64,000 nucleotides of DNA. Origin: Candidatus Omnitrophica bacterium UBA6210. Lineage in GTDB: Bacteria; Omnitrophota; Gorgyraeia; Velamenicoccales; Velamenicoccaceae. The notes under the pieces were generated by a model, which did no database searches, had not been told where the DNA came from, and saw only the letters and a list, made by a program, of their open reading frames with translations. The stretch spans positions 124,001 to 188,000 of the forward strand of contig DISM01000004.1 of NCBI GenBank assembly GCA_002421805.1, given 5' to 3'. Below, piece after piece: positions 32,970 to 40,201 of this stretch. Made by a program: the position numbers and the translations under genes. The first letter of the stretch is position 1; every line of letters begins with the position of its first letter.

Positions 32970-33362
32970 CTAAACGACGTTCAGATCCCTGGAATCCTCC
33001 CATAAGCCGTGGATGTTGCAGTAAGACGCCGCCAGGATCTTGCCGGGCTTGTCCGTCTTAAACACGACGATGCCTTCCGGATGCGAATAAACAGTACTCT
33101 TGTCCGCACCCTCGATCGAAGCCCCGTGGGCGCTAAATTCCAGATGCCCCACCTGATAAGGGAATTTCTCCCCTGAGGGATGAAAATAGACATCGATCCA
33201 GCAGATATGGTGCTCTGTCTTGTTAGGGTGCGGCACCTCTTTGCCTACGCTCACCATCACGCGAACATTCTCCCCCTTTTTCGCTTGAGCAGGGGCTTCA
33301 ATGGCAGGCACGTGTTTTTCTTTTTTCCAGTCTGCGCTCTGAAACAGGTCTTTCATGGCCAT
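32970..33362 (-). CDS. superoxide reductase (class II, neelaredoxin type)
   Basis: Protein of about 130 residues with the SOR active-site residues: Glu-Lys-His in KKEKHVPAIE, two histidines in KTEHHICWIDVYF, and Cys plus His in SYCNIHGLWE. The Fe(His)4Cys centre reduces superoxide to peroxide without making oxygen, typical of anaerobes. No N-terminal desulforedoxin domain is present, hence class II. Start 33362 (ATGGCCATG) is chosen because AAGGAG of the repeat is 7 bases upstream; the longer frame runs through the repeat. It is the last gene of the operon that starts at the 35.35-kb lipoprotein. Confidence 0.93.
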   Translation of the reverse strand: MAMKDLFQSADWKKEKHVPAIEAPAQAKKGENVRVMVSVGKEVPHPNKTEHHICWIDVYFHPSGEKFPYQVGHLEFSAHGASIEGADKSTVYSHPEGIVVFKTDKPGKILAASYCNIHGLWEDSRDLNVV

Positions 33363-33368
33363 AGAAAG

Positions 33369-33526
33369 CTCCTTAATCTCGCCTCTGGCGAGATTAACTC
33401 CGAGTGTAGCTGAAAAATTTCTGGTTGCCCGTCCGAGCCCTGCGAGGACTGGGTGCAAACAGAAATTTTCAGCTGTTTACACGAGGAGTAACGTTTATTT
33501 CCTTAATCTCGCCTCTGGCGAGATTA
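33369..33526 (-). repeat. structured intercistronic repeat, locus 4, supplying the superoxide reductase ribosome-binding site
   Basis: Read on the minus strand, a first hairpin TAATCTCGCC/GGCGAGATTA (33526-33503) is followed by the unit closed by ACTCC/GGAGT (33489-33485 with 33401-33397). That unit contains the stem AGCTGAAAATTT/AAATTTTTCAGCT. Then TAATCTCGCC/GGCGAGATTA and AAGGAG (33374-33369) follow. Compared with locus 2 the small stem has changed TTCCGCC/GGCGGAA to TCTCGCC/GGCGAGA, altering both sides together. From 33527 to 33589 nothing else is apparent before the deaminase stop. Confidence 0.85.
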
Positions 33527-33589
33527 TCCCTGGCTGTTCCTGGCCCCGAACCGCTGTTAGCTCAGACCAGATACGAGAGCAACAAGAAT

Positions 33590-34021
33590 CTATTTACCGA
33601 TATCTTCATTCCAGAGGTCGGGGTGCTTGCGGATAAAACCTTCCATCAACTGCCGGCACTCCTCCAGGTCAAGGTCCGTAACGCTCACGCCGTGCTGCTC
33701 CATAAAATCCCTTGCCCCTGCGAAGGTGCGGGATTCGCCGGCCACGACCTTCTTGATGCCGAACTGCACGACGGCCCCCGCGCACAAATAACACGGCATC
33801 AGGGTCGAATACAGGACCGTGCCTTCATAGGACCCGATCCTGCCGGCCTGCTGCAGGCAATCGATCTCGGCGTGAAGGATCGGACTCGCCTGCTGGACCC
33901 TCCGGTTGTGCCCCCGGCCGATCACCTCGCCGGCCCTCACCAGGACGGAACCGATCGGGATCCCGCCTTCCCTCAGGCCTTTTGTCGCCTCCTCGAGGGC
34001 GGCTTGCATGAATCTATCCAT
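33590..34021 (-). CDS. cytosine/nucleoside deaminase family protein
   Basis: The 143-residue zinc deaminase has ligands in HAEIDC (His, with catalytic Glu) and TLMPCYLCAGAVVQFGI (two Cys). The C-terminal part (ARDFMEQHGVSVTDLD, HPDLWNEDIG) resembles the yeast cytosine deaminase/FCY1-like branch rather than TadA. It probably deaminates a free pyrimidine or purine base in salvage. It starts 6 bp after a small conserved gene and is followed by a repeat and the superoxide reductase gene. Confidence 0.9.
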   Translation of the reverse strand: MDRFMQAALEEATKGLREGGIPIGSVLVRAGEVIGRGHNRRVQQASPILHAEIDCLQQAGRIGSYEGTVLYSTLMPCYLCAGAVVQFGIKKVVAGESRTFAGARDFMEQHGVSVTDLDLEECRQLMEGFIRKHPDLWNEDIGK

Positions 34022-34027
34022 AAACGG

Positions 34028-34192
34028 CTACGCGCTGGGCTTATTGTTGTCTTCGACGAACTTTTTAATGTCCTCGATATGCTCCAGGATCAACCTTGCC
34101 TTGCTCAACCCGAAAGAAAACGGATACCTCTCATCTTCGCTTCTTTTCAAGATAAGAACGGGCTTGCCTTTGAATTCTCCTCTTTCGACCAC
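34028..34192 (-). CDS. small conserved-looking protein of 54 residues
   Basis: A short frame too small for most gene finders starts at a GTG (34192-34190) with GGGAGG five bases upstream and ends at TAG (34028). It lies neatly between the exported protein gene (27-bp gap) and the deaminase start (6-bp gap). The product reads VERGEFKGKPVLILKRSED, then YPFSFGLSKARLILEHIED and a charged tail. I recall similar 50-60-residue proteins in many bacteria but no name or function. A small alpha-beta cytoplasmic protein is likely. Confidence 0.72.
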   Translation of the reverse strand: MVERGEFKGKPVLILKRSEDERYPFSFGLSKARLILEHIEDIKKFVEDNNKPSA

Positions 34193-34219
34193 ACGAACCT
34201 CCCGGTAGCTGGATCTCTT

Positions 34220-34648
34220 CTAAACATGACAAGCGCTCCCTGCGCCCTTTTCAACCTTAAAAGAAGAATACGCCTGTTCACTCTTCCTGTCCATATAAAC
34301 TTGTTTGAGGCCCCAGGTGTAGACTTGGCCGTCCTCAAAGACGCCGGCATCGACCGTGACGGAATACTGGTCTTTAGGCACCTGCTTGACCATGATCTGG
34401 GTGGCTTCGACCATCTCTCTCCCTTTATAAAGCCTGAAATCATAATACTGCCTCTCCCACATCCGGCCGATGAACGGGCTCCACTTGAACTCCAGGGTCT
34501 GTTTGCCGGCCAGATCGACCACTTCTCCTGTCGGCGACAAGAGTTCCGGTTCCGGGGCAAGATCCGGCCAATCTGTGGCCGTCACCAAGCTGCCGGCCAG
34601 ACACACGAACCCCGCAACGACCACCACCCACACCAACGCCCTTGCCAT
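34220..34648 (-). CDS. exported protein of unknown function, beta-sandwich-like
   Basis: The 142-residue protein begins with a clear signal peptide (ALVWVVVVAGFVCLAGSL). The mature part alternates hydrophobic and polar residues in the manner of a fibronectin-III-like sandwich (LEFKWSPFIGRMWERQYYDFRLYK, YSVTVDAGVFEDGQVYTWGLKQ). It is probably periplasmic or surface located. GGAGGAG of the upstream repeat is its ribosome-binding site. I do not recognise a family beyond the fold guess. Confidence 0.75.
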   Translation of the reverse strand: MARALVWVVVVAGFVCLAGSLVTATDWPDLAPEPELLSPTGEVVDLAGKQTLEFKWSPFIGRMWERQYYDFRLYKGREMVEATQIMVKQVPKDQYSVTVDAGVFEDGQVYTWGLKQVYMDRKSEQAYSSFKVEKGAGSACHV

Positions 34649-34652
34649 GGCT

Positions 34653-34985
34653 CCTCCTTGATTCCGCCTCTGGCGGAATCAACTCCTCCACCCGGCCCCA
34701 TCGGATGGGCCGGTGTGCCGCTTTCTGCGGCAGTGTATCTTGAGAATTTATGGCTGCCCGTCCGAACTCTGTGAGGACTGGTCGCAGACATAAATTGTCA
34801 AGATGCTTACACGGGGAGTAACGTTTATTTCCTTAATTTTGCCTATAACGAGGTAATTTCCTTACAAAATTATCCCGAAGCTCGCGAAGAAAATTTATTG
34901 CCGGATGGCCGTCCTGGCGAAGCCGACGGCCTACCCTGGCAATAAATTTTCGAGCGTTTGAGCAAGGGGAAAAACGCTTATTTCC
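34653..34985 (-). repeat. structured intercistronic repeat, locus 5 (two units) supplying the ribosome-binding site of the exported protein gene
   Basis: The gene-free 34649-35005 stretch is nearly all repeat. The unit next to the gene is closed by ACTCC/GGAGT (34819-34815 with 34686-34682) and has the long stem ATCTTGACAATTTATG/CATAAATTCTCAAGAT. It carries an extra GGCCC/GGGCC hairpin and TTGATTCCGCC/GGCGGAATCAA, ending in AAGGAGG (34659-34653). The outer unit (34831-34985) has AATTTTG/CAAAATT and AATTTATTGCC/GGCAATAAATT stems. Confidence 0.85.
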
Positions 34986-35005
34986 TTACCCCTTCCGTGG
35001 TCTCC

Positions 35006-35350
35006 CTATTTGGCCGCCGCATTCATGGATTTCTTCACGTCTTCCATCATGCTTTTGACCTGTTCAGAAAGTTTATTCCTGGCCTTATCCAGGATGGCCT
35101 TGGCTTCTTTGGAATTTTGGTCCAGATCGGAGAGGACATACTGGGCCGTTTTGATCGCTTCGCTATAGTCCTTGGAACTCAAGAACGCATTCGCCTGGCC
35201 GATGAGATAATCGACCTTCTGGTCGGCCGTCTGCATTGTCTCCGACTGCCTGATCGCCTCGGCGCTCGAGGCAGCCTTCTGGGTGCATCCCATCGTCGCG
35301 CATGACACGGCTGCGGCAAAGATCAAAAGAACAAACATGGCCTTACGCAT
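35006..35350 (-). CDS. small lipoprotein with TPR-like helical domain
   Basis: The 114-residue protein starts at MRKAMFVLLIFAAAVSC (AGGGGG ribosome-binding site; the longer frame is discarded). It has a lipobox-like cysteine (TMGCTQ or AVSCAT), then helices resembling one TPR unit (FLSSKDYSEAIKTAQYVLSDLD) and a lysine-rich amphipathic tail. It is probably an envelope lipoprotein. It has its own promoter at 35475-35503, which is likely to serve the whole operon down to the superoxide reductase through two repeat loci. Confidence 0.75.
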   Translation of the reverse strand: MRKAMFVLLIFAAAVSCATMGCTQKAASSAEAIRQSETMQTADQKVDYLIGQANAFLSSKDYSEAIKTAQYVLSDLDQNSKEAKAILDKARNKLSEQVKSMMEDVKKSMNAAAK

Positions 35351-35388
35351 ATCTGCCCCCTTCTGTGTGTCCTCTCCTGCCCGGGAAG

Positions 35389-35427
35389 AAAAAATAAGGC
35401 AACCCTCCCTGTTTGTGAAGAGTTGCC
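35389..35427 (-). terminator. terminator-like hairpin in the lipoprotein leader
   Basis: On the minus strand GGCAAC (35427-35422) pairs with GTTGCC (35403-35398), with a long A/C-rich loop, followed by TTATTTTTTCTT. It lies between promoter and start codon, so it could attenuate the operon. The stem is short. Confidence 0.5.
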
Positions 35428-35474
35428 ACATCAAGGAACGGTTCAAAGCGTCCCTCTTTTTTCCAGCCGGTCCC

Positions 35475-35503
35475 AGTTTACGCCAACCTGCGAAAAAAGT
35501 CAA
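35475..35503 (-). promoter_or_regulatory. promoter of the lipoprotein-deaminase-superoxide reductase operon
   Basis: TTGACT (35498-35503), 17-bp spacer, TAAACT (35475-35480) on the minus strand. Good spacing, one mismatch from consensus in the -35 and one in the -10. Confidence 0.6.
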
Positions 35504-35540
35504 AATATATATATCCACAACTTCCAAGAATGAAGCTCCT

Positions 35541-35652
35541 TGCGGCAAACCGCAGGGTATCTTAATAGCGAAATGCCTTCGAAGCCGAATACCCGATGAC
35601 TCTGCTTCGTCCAAAGCGCTTTCGCCTTTGGGCTTCACAGAAGTTCTTCTGT
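35541..35652. repeat. chain of short hairpins in the intergenic region before the PEGA gene
   Basis: The gene-free 35351-35764 stretch contains, besides promoter and terminator above, four successive inverted repeats: TGCGG/CCGCA (35541-35554), CGAAGC/GCTTCG (35580-35609), CCAAAGCG/CGCCTTTGG (35611-35631) and ACAGAAG/CTTCTGT (35637-35652). No coding frame fits. It may be a mobile repeat remnant or a small structured RNA. Confidence 0.5.
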
Positions 35653-35764
35653 CGCCTTCATCCCCACAGCAAGCTGCGAGGTATTCGACGAAGAAGAATA
35701 ATCCTTGCTTCCCCGTCCAGGTTAAATGTAAAATATCATCAATTCATCCTGGATGCGGGGCAAG

Positions 35765-37243
35765 ATGATACAAAACAATGTATTGGAAAAAATAGCTGGC
35801 AGATTGACGCTCCCGGGGATCCGCAGGGCATTTTTTTATTTCTTCCTTCTCCTCTACCTCATCCTGTGCCCCATTGTCCTCTTTTATGCCTTCGGTTTTA
35901 TCATCCGGCCCCAGGAACAGAAACTCGTCCAGACAGGGCTCGTCTCCATCAACACCTATCCTTCCGGGGCGTATATCTATCTGGGCCCCAGCCGCTATGT
36001 CCAGCGTTCTCCGGCCATCCTCTCGGAGCTCCTGCCCGGCCGATATGACCTGCGCGTCTTTTTAAATCAATACAGGCCCTGGTCCAATAGTTTCTATGTG
36101 AGCGCCGGCAAGGCGGTCCTCTTCGACAGGATCCTTCTCTTGCCGAAGGCCCTGGCGCCCCGGACGATCAGCAGACAATCTTTCATCAACATCATACCGC
36201 TGGAAAGCGCTTCGAGCTGCATCCTGGCCAGGGGCCATACGTTCAAAGACAACTACCTTTTCGACGGAACCGAGATCAGCACGGATCCTCTCGCCAGCAG
36301 GATCTTTCTCTATGCCGACGCCCGGCTCCAGGATGTCGCAACGATCCAGGACAACCCGCTGGCCGTCCTGACGCTCGTCCTCCAGAAAGAAATCAAATAC
36401 CTTCTGTTGCAGCCGGATAAAGATTCCCTGATGGATATCTCTGCGATCATCATCCGGCCCCCCGAGAAGTTTTTTTTGGACCCCGACGACATGTCAACGG
36501 TCTATTCCCTGCATAAAGACCAGATCGACATGATCAAACCACAGACAGGGGCGCTTTATCCCGGATATGTAGAACATGTCCGTGGATTCGGTGCCAAGGG
36601 TAAAAAACTCTACATCCTCTCGCAGGAGGGGATCCTCCTGCGCATGAACCAGGACAGGACAGGACCGGAAATCCTCCTTTCCGACGCGTCCGTCAGCGCG
36701 TCCATCTTCGATCCCAAAGGTATTTATGAGATATATCCTCTTCTACCCGGCACATTCGTCTTTCTGGGTGACGAAGGACAGTTGGCGACGAACCATCTGC
36801 CTCACAAGATACGCGACCGCGGCTGCAGGGGCATAGCCTTCGACGGCCAGCAGAACCGGCTTCTCTTCTGGACAAAGAATGAGATCGACACCATTGAATT
36901 CCTGCGAAACGCCCCGGACAACGACCTTTTTTCAAATGGCTCCGTCATACAGCGCATCTTTGAAGAAGGCAGGAATATCCAACAGTGCCTCTGGATCTAC
37001 GAAGGCTCCCACATCCTTTTCAGGGACGCCAATAAGGTGTTCCTTGCCGAACTCATGCCGCAAGGGCCTCCGCATATCGAATTCCTCGTCCAGGTGAAAA
37101 ACAACACCGATATTTTCTATTCCGAAGACACGGGCACCATATACTACCTTGACGCCAAAATCGAAGGGCTCCAGGCGCTCAACATTCTGCCGAAGAATGC
37201 CCCTGCCCTGGTGGAACCCCCAACAAGCGAAGAAGGACCATGA
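35765..37243 (+). CDS. PEGA-domain membrane-anchored protein
   Basis: Protein of about 492 residues with one N-terminal TM segment (about 22-44), then a PEGA domain (VQTGLVSINTYPSGAYIYLGPSRYVQRSPAIL, LPGRYDLRVFLNQYRPW). A long region follows with beta-propeller-like repeats of unknown type. PEGA domains occur in surface-layer and envelope proteins. The start at 35765 follows GGGGCAAG; an ATG 12 bases earlier is possible. It overlaps the downstream glycosyltransferase by 4 bp, so the two are coupled and may form one glycan or envelope system. Confidence 0.8.
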   Translation: MIQNNVLEKIAGRLTLPGIRRAFFYFFLLLYLILCPIVLFYAFGFIIRPQEQKLVQTGLVSINTYPSGAYIYLGPSRYVQRSPAILSELLPGRYDLRVFLNQYRPWSNSFYVSAGKAVLFDRILLLPKALAPRTISRQSFINIIPLESASSCILARGHTFKDNYLFDGTEISTDPLASRIFLYADARLQDVATIQDNPLAVLTLVLQKEIKYLLLQPDKDSLMDISAIIIRPPEKFFLDPDDMSTVYSLHKDQIDMIKPQTGALYPGYVEHVRGFGAKGKKLYILSQEGILLRMNQDRTGPEILLSDASVSASIFDPKGIYEIYPLLPGTFVFLGDEGQLATNHLPHKIRDRGCRGIAFDGQQNRLLFWTKNEIDTIEFLRNAPDNDLFSNGSVIQRIFEEGRNIQQCLWIYEGSHILFRDANKVFLAELMPQGPPHIEFLVQVKNNTDIFYSEDTGTIYYLDAKIEGLQALNILPKNAPALVEPPTSEEGP

Positions 37244-38880
37244 TATTCGCCTACAGCCGCCACAACCTGGACCGACGCGAGCGCACCCTTCAGCGTTTTT
37301 TTGAGGTCCTCCCCGGAGCCACAAGCTGGACCATCCTTCTGGGGTTCATCCTTTTGTCCCTCTGGGAACCCCTTGTTTCCGCGGCCCTGATCATCGCCTT
37401 CGACCTTTATTGGATCCTCAGGCTGTTCTACATGAACATCTTTCTGGCCCTTTCTTATGCGCGCCTCGCCTGGGAACGAAAAACAGACTGGTTAGAACGC
37501 ATCGCCTGCACCCGGGATATCGACAGGACCCTGTCCCATCTTGCTGCGCCGGCCCCTGAAAACAAACTGCCTGAGGTCATCTCTCAGGTCATATGGCGCC
37601 GGGAACTGACGGAACTCAAAAACAGCAGGCAGGCCATCCCGTCCTACGACGACATTCATCACCTCGTCATCATGCCTGTTGTCCGCGAGTCGCGCAACAT
37701 TATTGAACCAGGCATCAAAAGCCTCTGCGAAGGGAAATTCCCTGCCCCAAGGGTCCTTGTCGTCCTGGCTGTGGAGGAACGCTCCAGGCCCGAAATTCGC
37801 GATGCCGCCCAAAAACTCGCCGCTGAATATCGCGGGCGTTTCCTGGATTTCTTGGTCACCCTCCATCCGGACGGTGTCGCAGGCGAGGCGCGCGTCAAGG
37901 GGGCCAACACGACGTTCGCCGCAAAGATCGCAGGAGAATTCTTCACAAAAAGAAACATCCCGTTTGAGAACGTCATCGTTTCCTGCTTTGACGCCGACAC
38001 AGTGGTCAACCCGGACTACTTCAACTGCCTCACTTACAGTTACATCGTCACGCCCGGCCGCACCCAGGCCAGCTACCAGCCCATCCCCGTTTACCACAAC
38101 AATATCTGGGAAGCCCCGGCTTTTGCGCGGGTGCTGGACATCGGCTCGTCCTTTTTCCAGCTGATCGAAGCGACGAACCCCGACCAGCTCGTCACCTTTT
38201 CCAGCCACAGCATGAGCTTCCGGGCCCTCGTCGATATCGGATACTGGCCCGTGGACATGATCTCCGACGACTCCGCCATCTTCTGGAAATCCTACATCCA
38301 CTACGACGGCCGCTACCGCGTCATCCCCATCGCGACAACGCTCTCGATGGACATCACCGAAGCCAAGACCTGGAGAAAAACGCTGGTCAACGTCTATAAA
38401 CAGAAAAGACGGTGGGCCTGGGGCGTTGAGAACTTCCCCATCGTCATGCGCGCCTTCCTGGCGTCGCCCACGATACCCTGGCGGCAAAAATTGCGGCACG
38501 CCTTCAAACTCTTCGAAGGCCACATCTCCTGGGCCACCTGGCCGTTCCTTCTGACCTTCATCGGCTGGCTCCCCACCATGCTCGCAGGACGGGAATTCAG
38601 CCACACGGTGCTTTACTACACCGGCCCGCGCATCACGGCGACGATCTTCAGCCTGGCCAGCATCGGACTGCTCAACTGCATCGTCCTGAGCCTCCTGCTT
38701 CTGCCAAAAAACCCGTCCAAGAACACCCTTTGGACAAAGATCGGGCAGGCGCTGGAATGGCTGCTCATCCCCCTCATCACGATCTTTTTAAGCGGGATGC
38801 CTGCCTTAGACGCGCAGACACGCCTGGCGCTGAACAAACGGCTTGAATTCTGGGTAACGGAAAAGGAAAGAAAAGGTTAA
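37240..38880 (+). CDS. family 2 membrane glycosyltransferase (processive type)
   Basis: The 546-residue protein has two N-terminal and several C-terminal TM segments around a cytosolic GT-A domain. The motifs for nucleotide sugar binding and catalysis are present: CFDADT, the acidic ISDDSAIFW, and KQKRRWAWG, which matches the Q/RxxRW signature of cellulose synthase-like enzymes. It probably makes and exports, or transfers, a polysaccharide at the inner membrane. Coupling to the PEGA protein suggests a dedicated envelope partner. From 38881 to 39033 there is no recognisable feature between this gene and the converging peptidase gene. Confidence 0.88.
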   Translation: MIFAYSRHNLDRRERTLQRFFEVLPGATSWTILLGFILLSLWEPLVSAALIIAFDLYWILRLFYMNIFLALSYARLAWERKTDWLERIACTRDIDRTLSHLAAPAPENKLPEVISQVIWRRELTELKNSRQAIPSYDDIHHLVIMPVVRESRNIIEPGIKSLCEGKFPAPRVLVVLAVEERSRPEIRDAAQKLAAEYRGRFLDFLVTLHPDGVAGEARVKGANTTFAAKIAGEFFTKRNIPFENVIVSCFDADTVVNPDYFNCLTYSYIVTPGRTQASYQPIPVYHNNIWEAPAFARVLDIGSSFFQLIEATNPDQLVTFSSHSMSFRALVDIGYWPVDMISDDSAIFWKSYIHYDGRYRVIPIATTLSMDITEAKTWRKTLVNVYKQKRRWAWGVENFPIVMRAFLASPTIPWRQKLRHAFKLFEGHISWATWPFLLTFIGWLPTMLAGREFSHTVLYYTGPRITATIFSLASIGLLNCIVLSLLLLPKNPSKNTLWTKIGQALEWLLIPLITIFLSGMPALDAQTRLALNKRLEFWVTEKERKG

Positions 38881-39033
38881 CGGGTTGGCGAGTAGACGGG
38901 TAAGCGGGTTGAGAGATTTAGGATGGAACGGATCAAAGAATTAAGATCAAGCGCCGCGAGGGGCCTAGGTTAGACCACTTGTAGATGCCGATTCCGCTTT
39001 GAAACCCTGGGAAAAGAAATTTTCACCCCGCGC

Positions 39034-39645
39034 CTACTCATCCCACTCTCTTTCTTCCAGATGGCTGTCCACATAAACCGCGAGGAATTCCGCGGTCCTT
39101 TCCGGAGGGATGACCTTGAAATAATCGTCAATGACCGCGTGGGCCATTTCGTGGGCAATTTGTGAATCCGTCACATCCTGCATCGACGTGTAAATAGTCT
39201 CGAAGGACCGCACATAGAAAGACCTGTAGCGCTCCGCCGTTCCATACATCCGCATACACTCCACGCTCAACGCGTCGCGGGTCGTATACACTTTTACTTT
39301 TAGCCTGAGGGAAGGCACGTCCATCCCCAGGACCTGCTCGACCCGCAGCAAGATGGACTCCAGCCGGGCCAGGATCCTCTGATCGACGCTATAGGCCGGA
39401 TTTGTAAACAGGTCTCTTTCGGCCGCTGAAACAGTGAACCAGCGCGAGCGCAGCCGGCCTTCCAGCCTTCTCAAGTTGACTTCAGGGGAACACAAAAGAG
39501 TGATGCGGTCCCCCTTGTATTCCATCCACGCGGCCGGCCGGGCTGTTGCCGGTTCCGCCTCCGGCGTCTCGCCGGCAAAGACAGCTCCGCAACCCAGAAA
39601 AATAAATCCCGCCAAGATGATGAGGTTGGTGACCCGAGTTTTCAT
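39034..39645 (-). CDS. exported HExxH zinc peptidase-like protein
   Basis: The 203-residue protein has a signal peptide with lipobox-like FLGCG. The gluzincin-type motif HEMAHAVIDDYF near residue 165 has a downstream Glu (TAEFLAVYVDSHLEE) as candidate third ligand. It is small for a peptidase and may have a minimal catalytic domain. Residues before the motif are helical. It is the last gene of the large polysaccharide operon, 10 bp after the HAMP protein. Function is unknown; the motif supports a metalloprotease. Confidence 0.78.
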   Translation of the reverse strand: MKTRVTNLIILAGFIFLGCGAVFAGETPEAEPATARPAAWMEYKGDRITLLCSPEVNLRRLEGRLRSRWFTVSAAERDLFTNPAYSVDQRILARLESILLRVEQVLGMDVPSLRLKVKVYTTRDALSVECMRMYGTAERYRSFYVRSFETIYTSMQDVTDSQIAHEMAHAVIDDYFKVIPPERTAEFLAVYVDSHLEEREWDE

Positions 39646-39655
39646 CCGTTGCTGT

Positions 39656-40201
39656 TTAGCGCCTGAATTTCCTCAATCTGTCCTTGATATTTTCCAGCTT
39701 CTGCCGGCCTTCGCCGGAAAGGCTGTCCGCGGGTATGCCCACGATCTCTTTGTCTATCTCCGTCACCGTCTCGCGGAAAAATTTAAGCAGCTGGTTCAGG
39801 GTCTCCGCCAGGTCCTTCAATTCGTCTTTGTGGCGCAGGCGGATCTCCACTCCCAGGTTCCCTTTATTGACCTCGGCCACGTCCTTTTCCAGCCTGTAGA
39901 GCGGGCCGGCGATGCGGAAAGAAACAAGCAGCGTGATAGCTATCGTGATGATCCCCGTAGCCATGACCGCCACAAGGCTGCTCAACAGCAAAAGCGGCAG
40001 GATGAAATCCGACGTCCTCTTGATCACAAGCCGCGAATTCTCGAATGCCGTTGTCGCGGTCGTCATGGACAACCCGTAGACGATCCCGGAGATGATCAGG
40101 GCCGCCAGAATAATGACCGCGCAAAATTTCAGGATAAAACTCCTCTGGAACCCCATCCTGACGACACGGACCCTCCTGCGTTCATGCGCCTTATTTTTCA
40201 T
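39656..40201 (-). CDS. HAMP-domain membrane protein without output domain
   Basis: Protein of about 181 residues with two TM segments (near 21-44 and 65-92), a HAMP domain (FRIAGPLYRLEKDVAEVNKGNLGVEIRLRHKDELKDLAETLNQ cut short here as positions about 92-140) and a helical tail. There is no kinase, cyclase or MCP domain, so it may signal by partner contact. The start at 40201 is used because the longer frame is inside the previous gene, with an 11-bp overlap of the stop. It is in the tail of the glycan operon, after the SurA-N-like lipoprotein. Confidence 0.8.
   Translation of the reverse strand: MKNKAHERRRVRVVRMGFQRSFILKFCAVIILAALIISGIVYGLSMTTATTAFENSRLVIKRTSDFILPLLLLSSLVAVMATGIITIAITLLVSFRIAGPLYRLEKDVAEVNKGNLGVEIRLRHKDELKDLAETLNQLLKFFRETVTEIDKEIVGIPADSLSGEGRQKLENIKDRLRKFRR

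Noticed and set aside
33425..34774. Plus-strand frame of 449 codons crossing repeat, deaminase and exported protein genes
   Set aside because: It overlaps three supported minus-strand genes and a non-coding repeat, and its product has no recognisable pattern.
17895..34985. CRISPR array as explanation of the spaced repeats
   Set aside because: The repeats are long, structured, irregularly spaced, tied to start codons and lack unique spacers of constant length; no cas genes are present.
37492..38604. Minus-strand frame of 370 codons opposite the GT2 glycosyltransferase
   Set aside because: The plus-strand product has DxD-type and Q/RxxRW motifs; the antisense product does not resemble a protein family.
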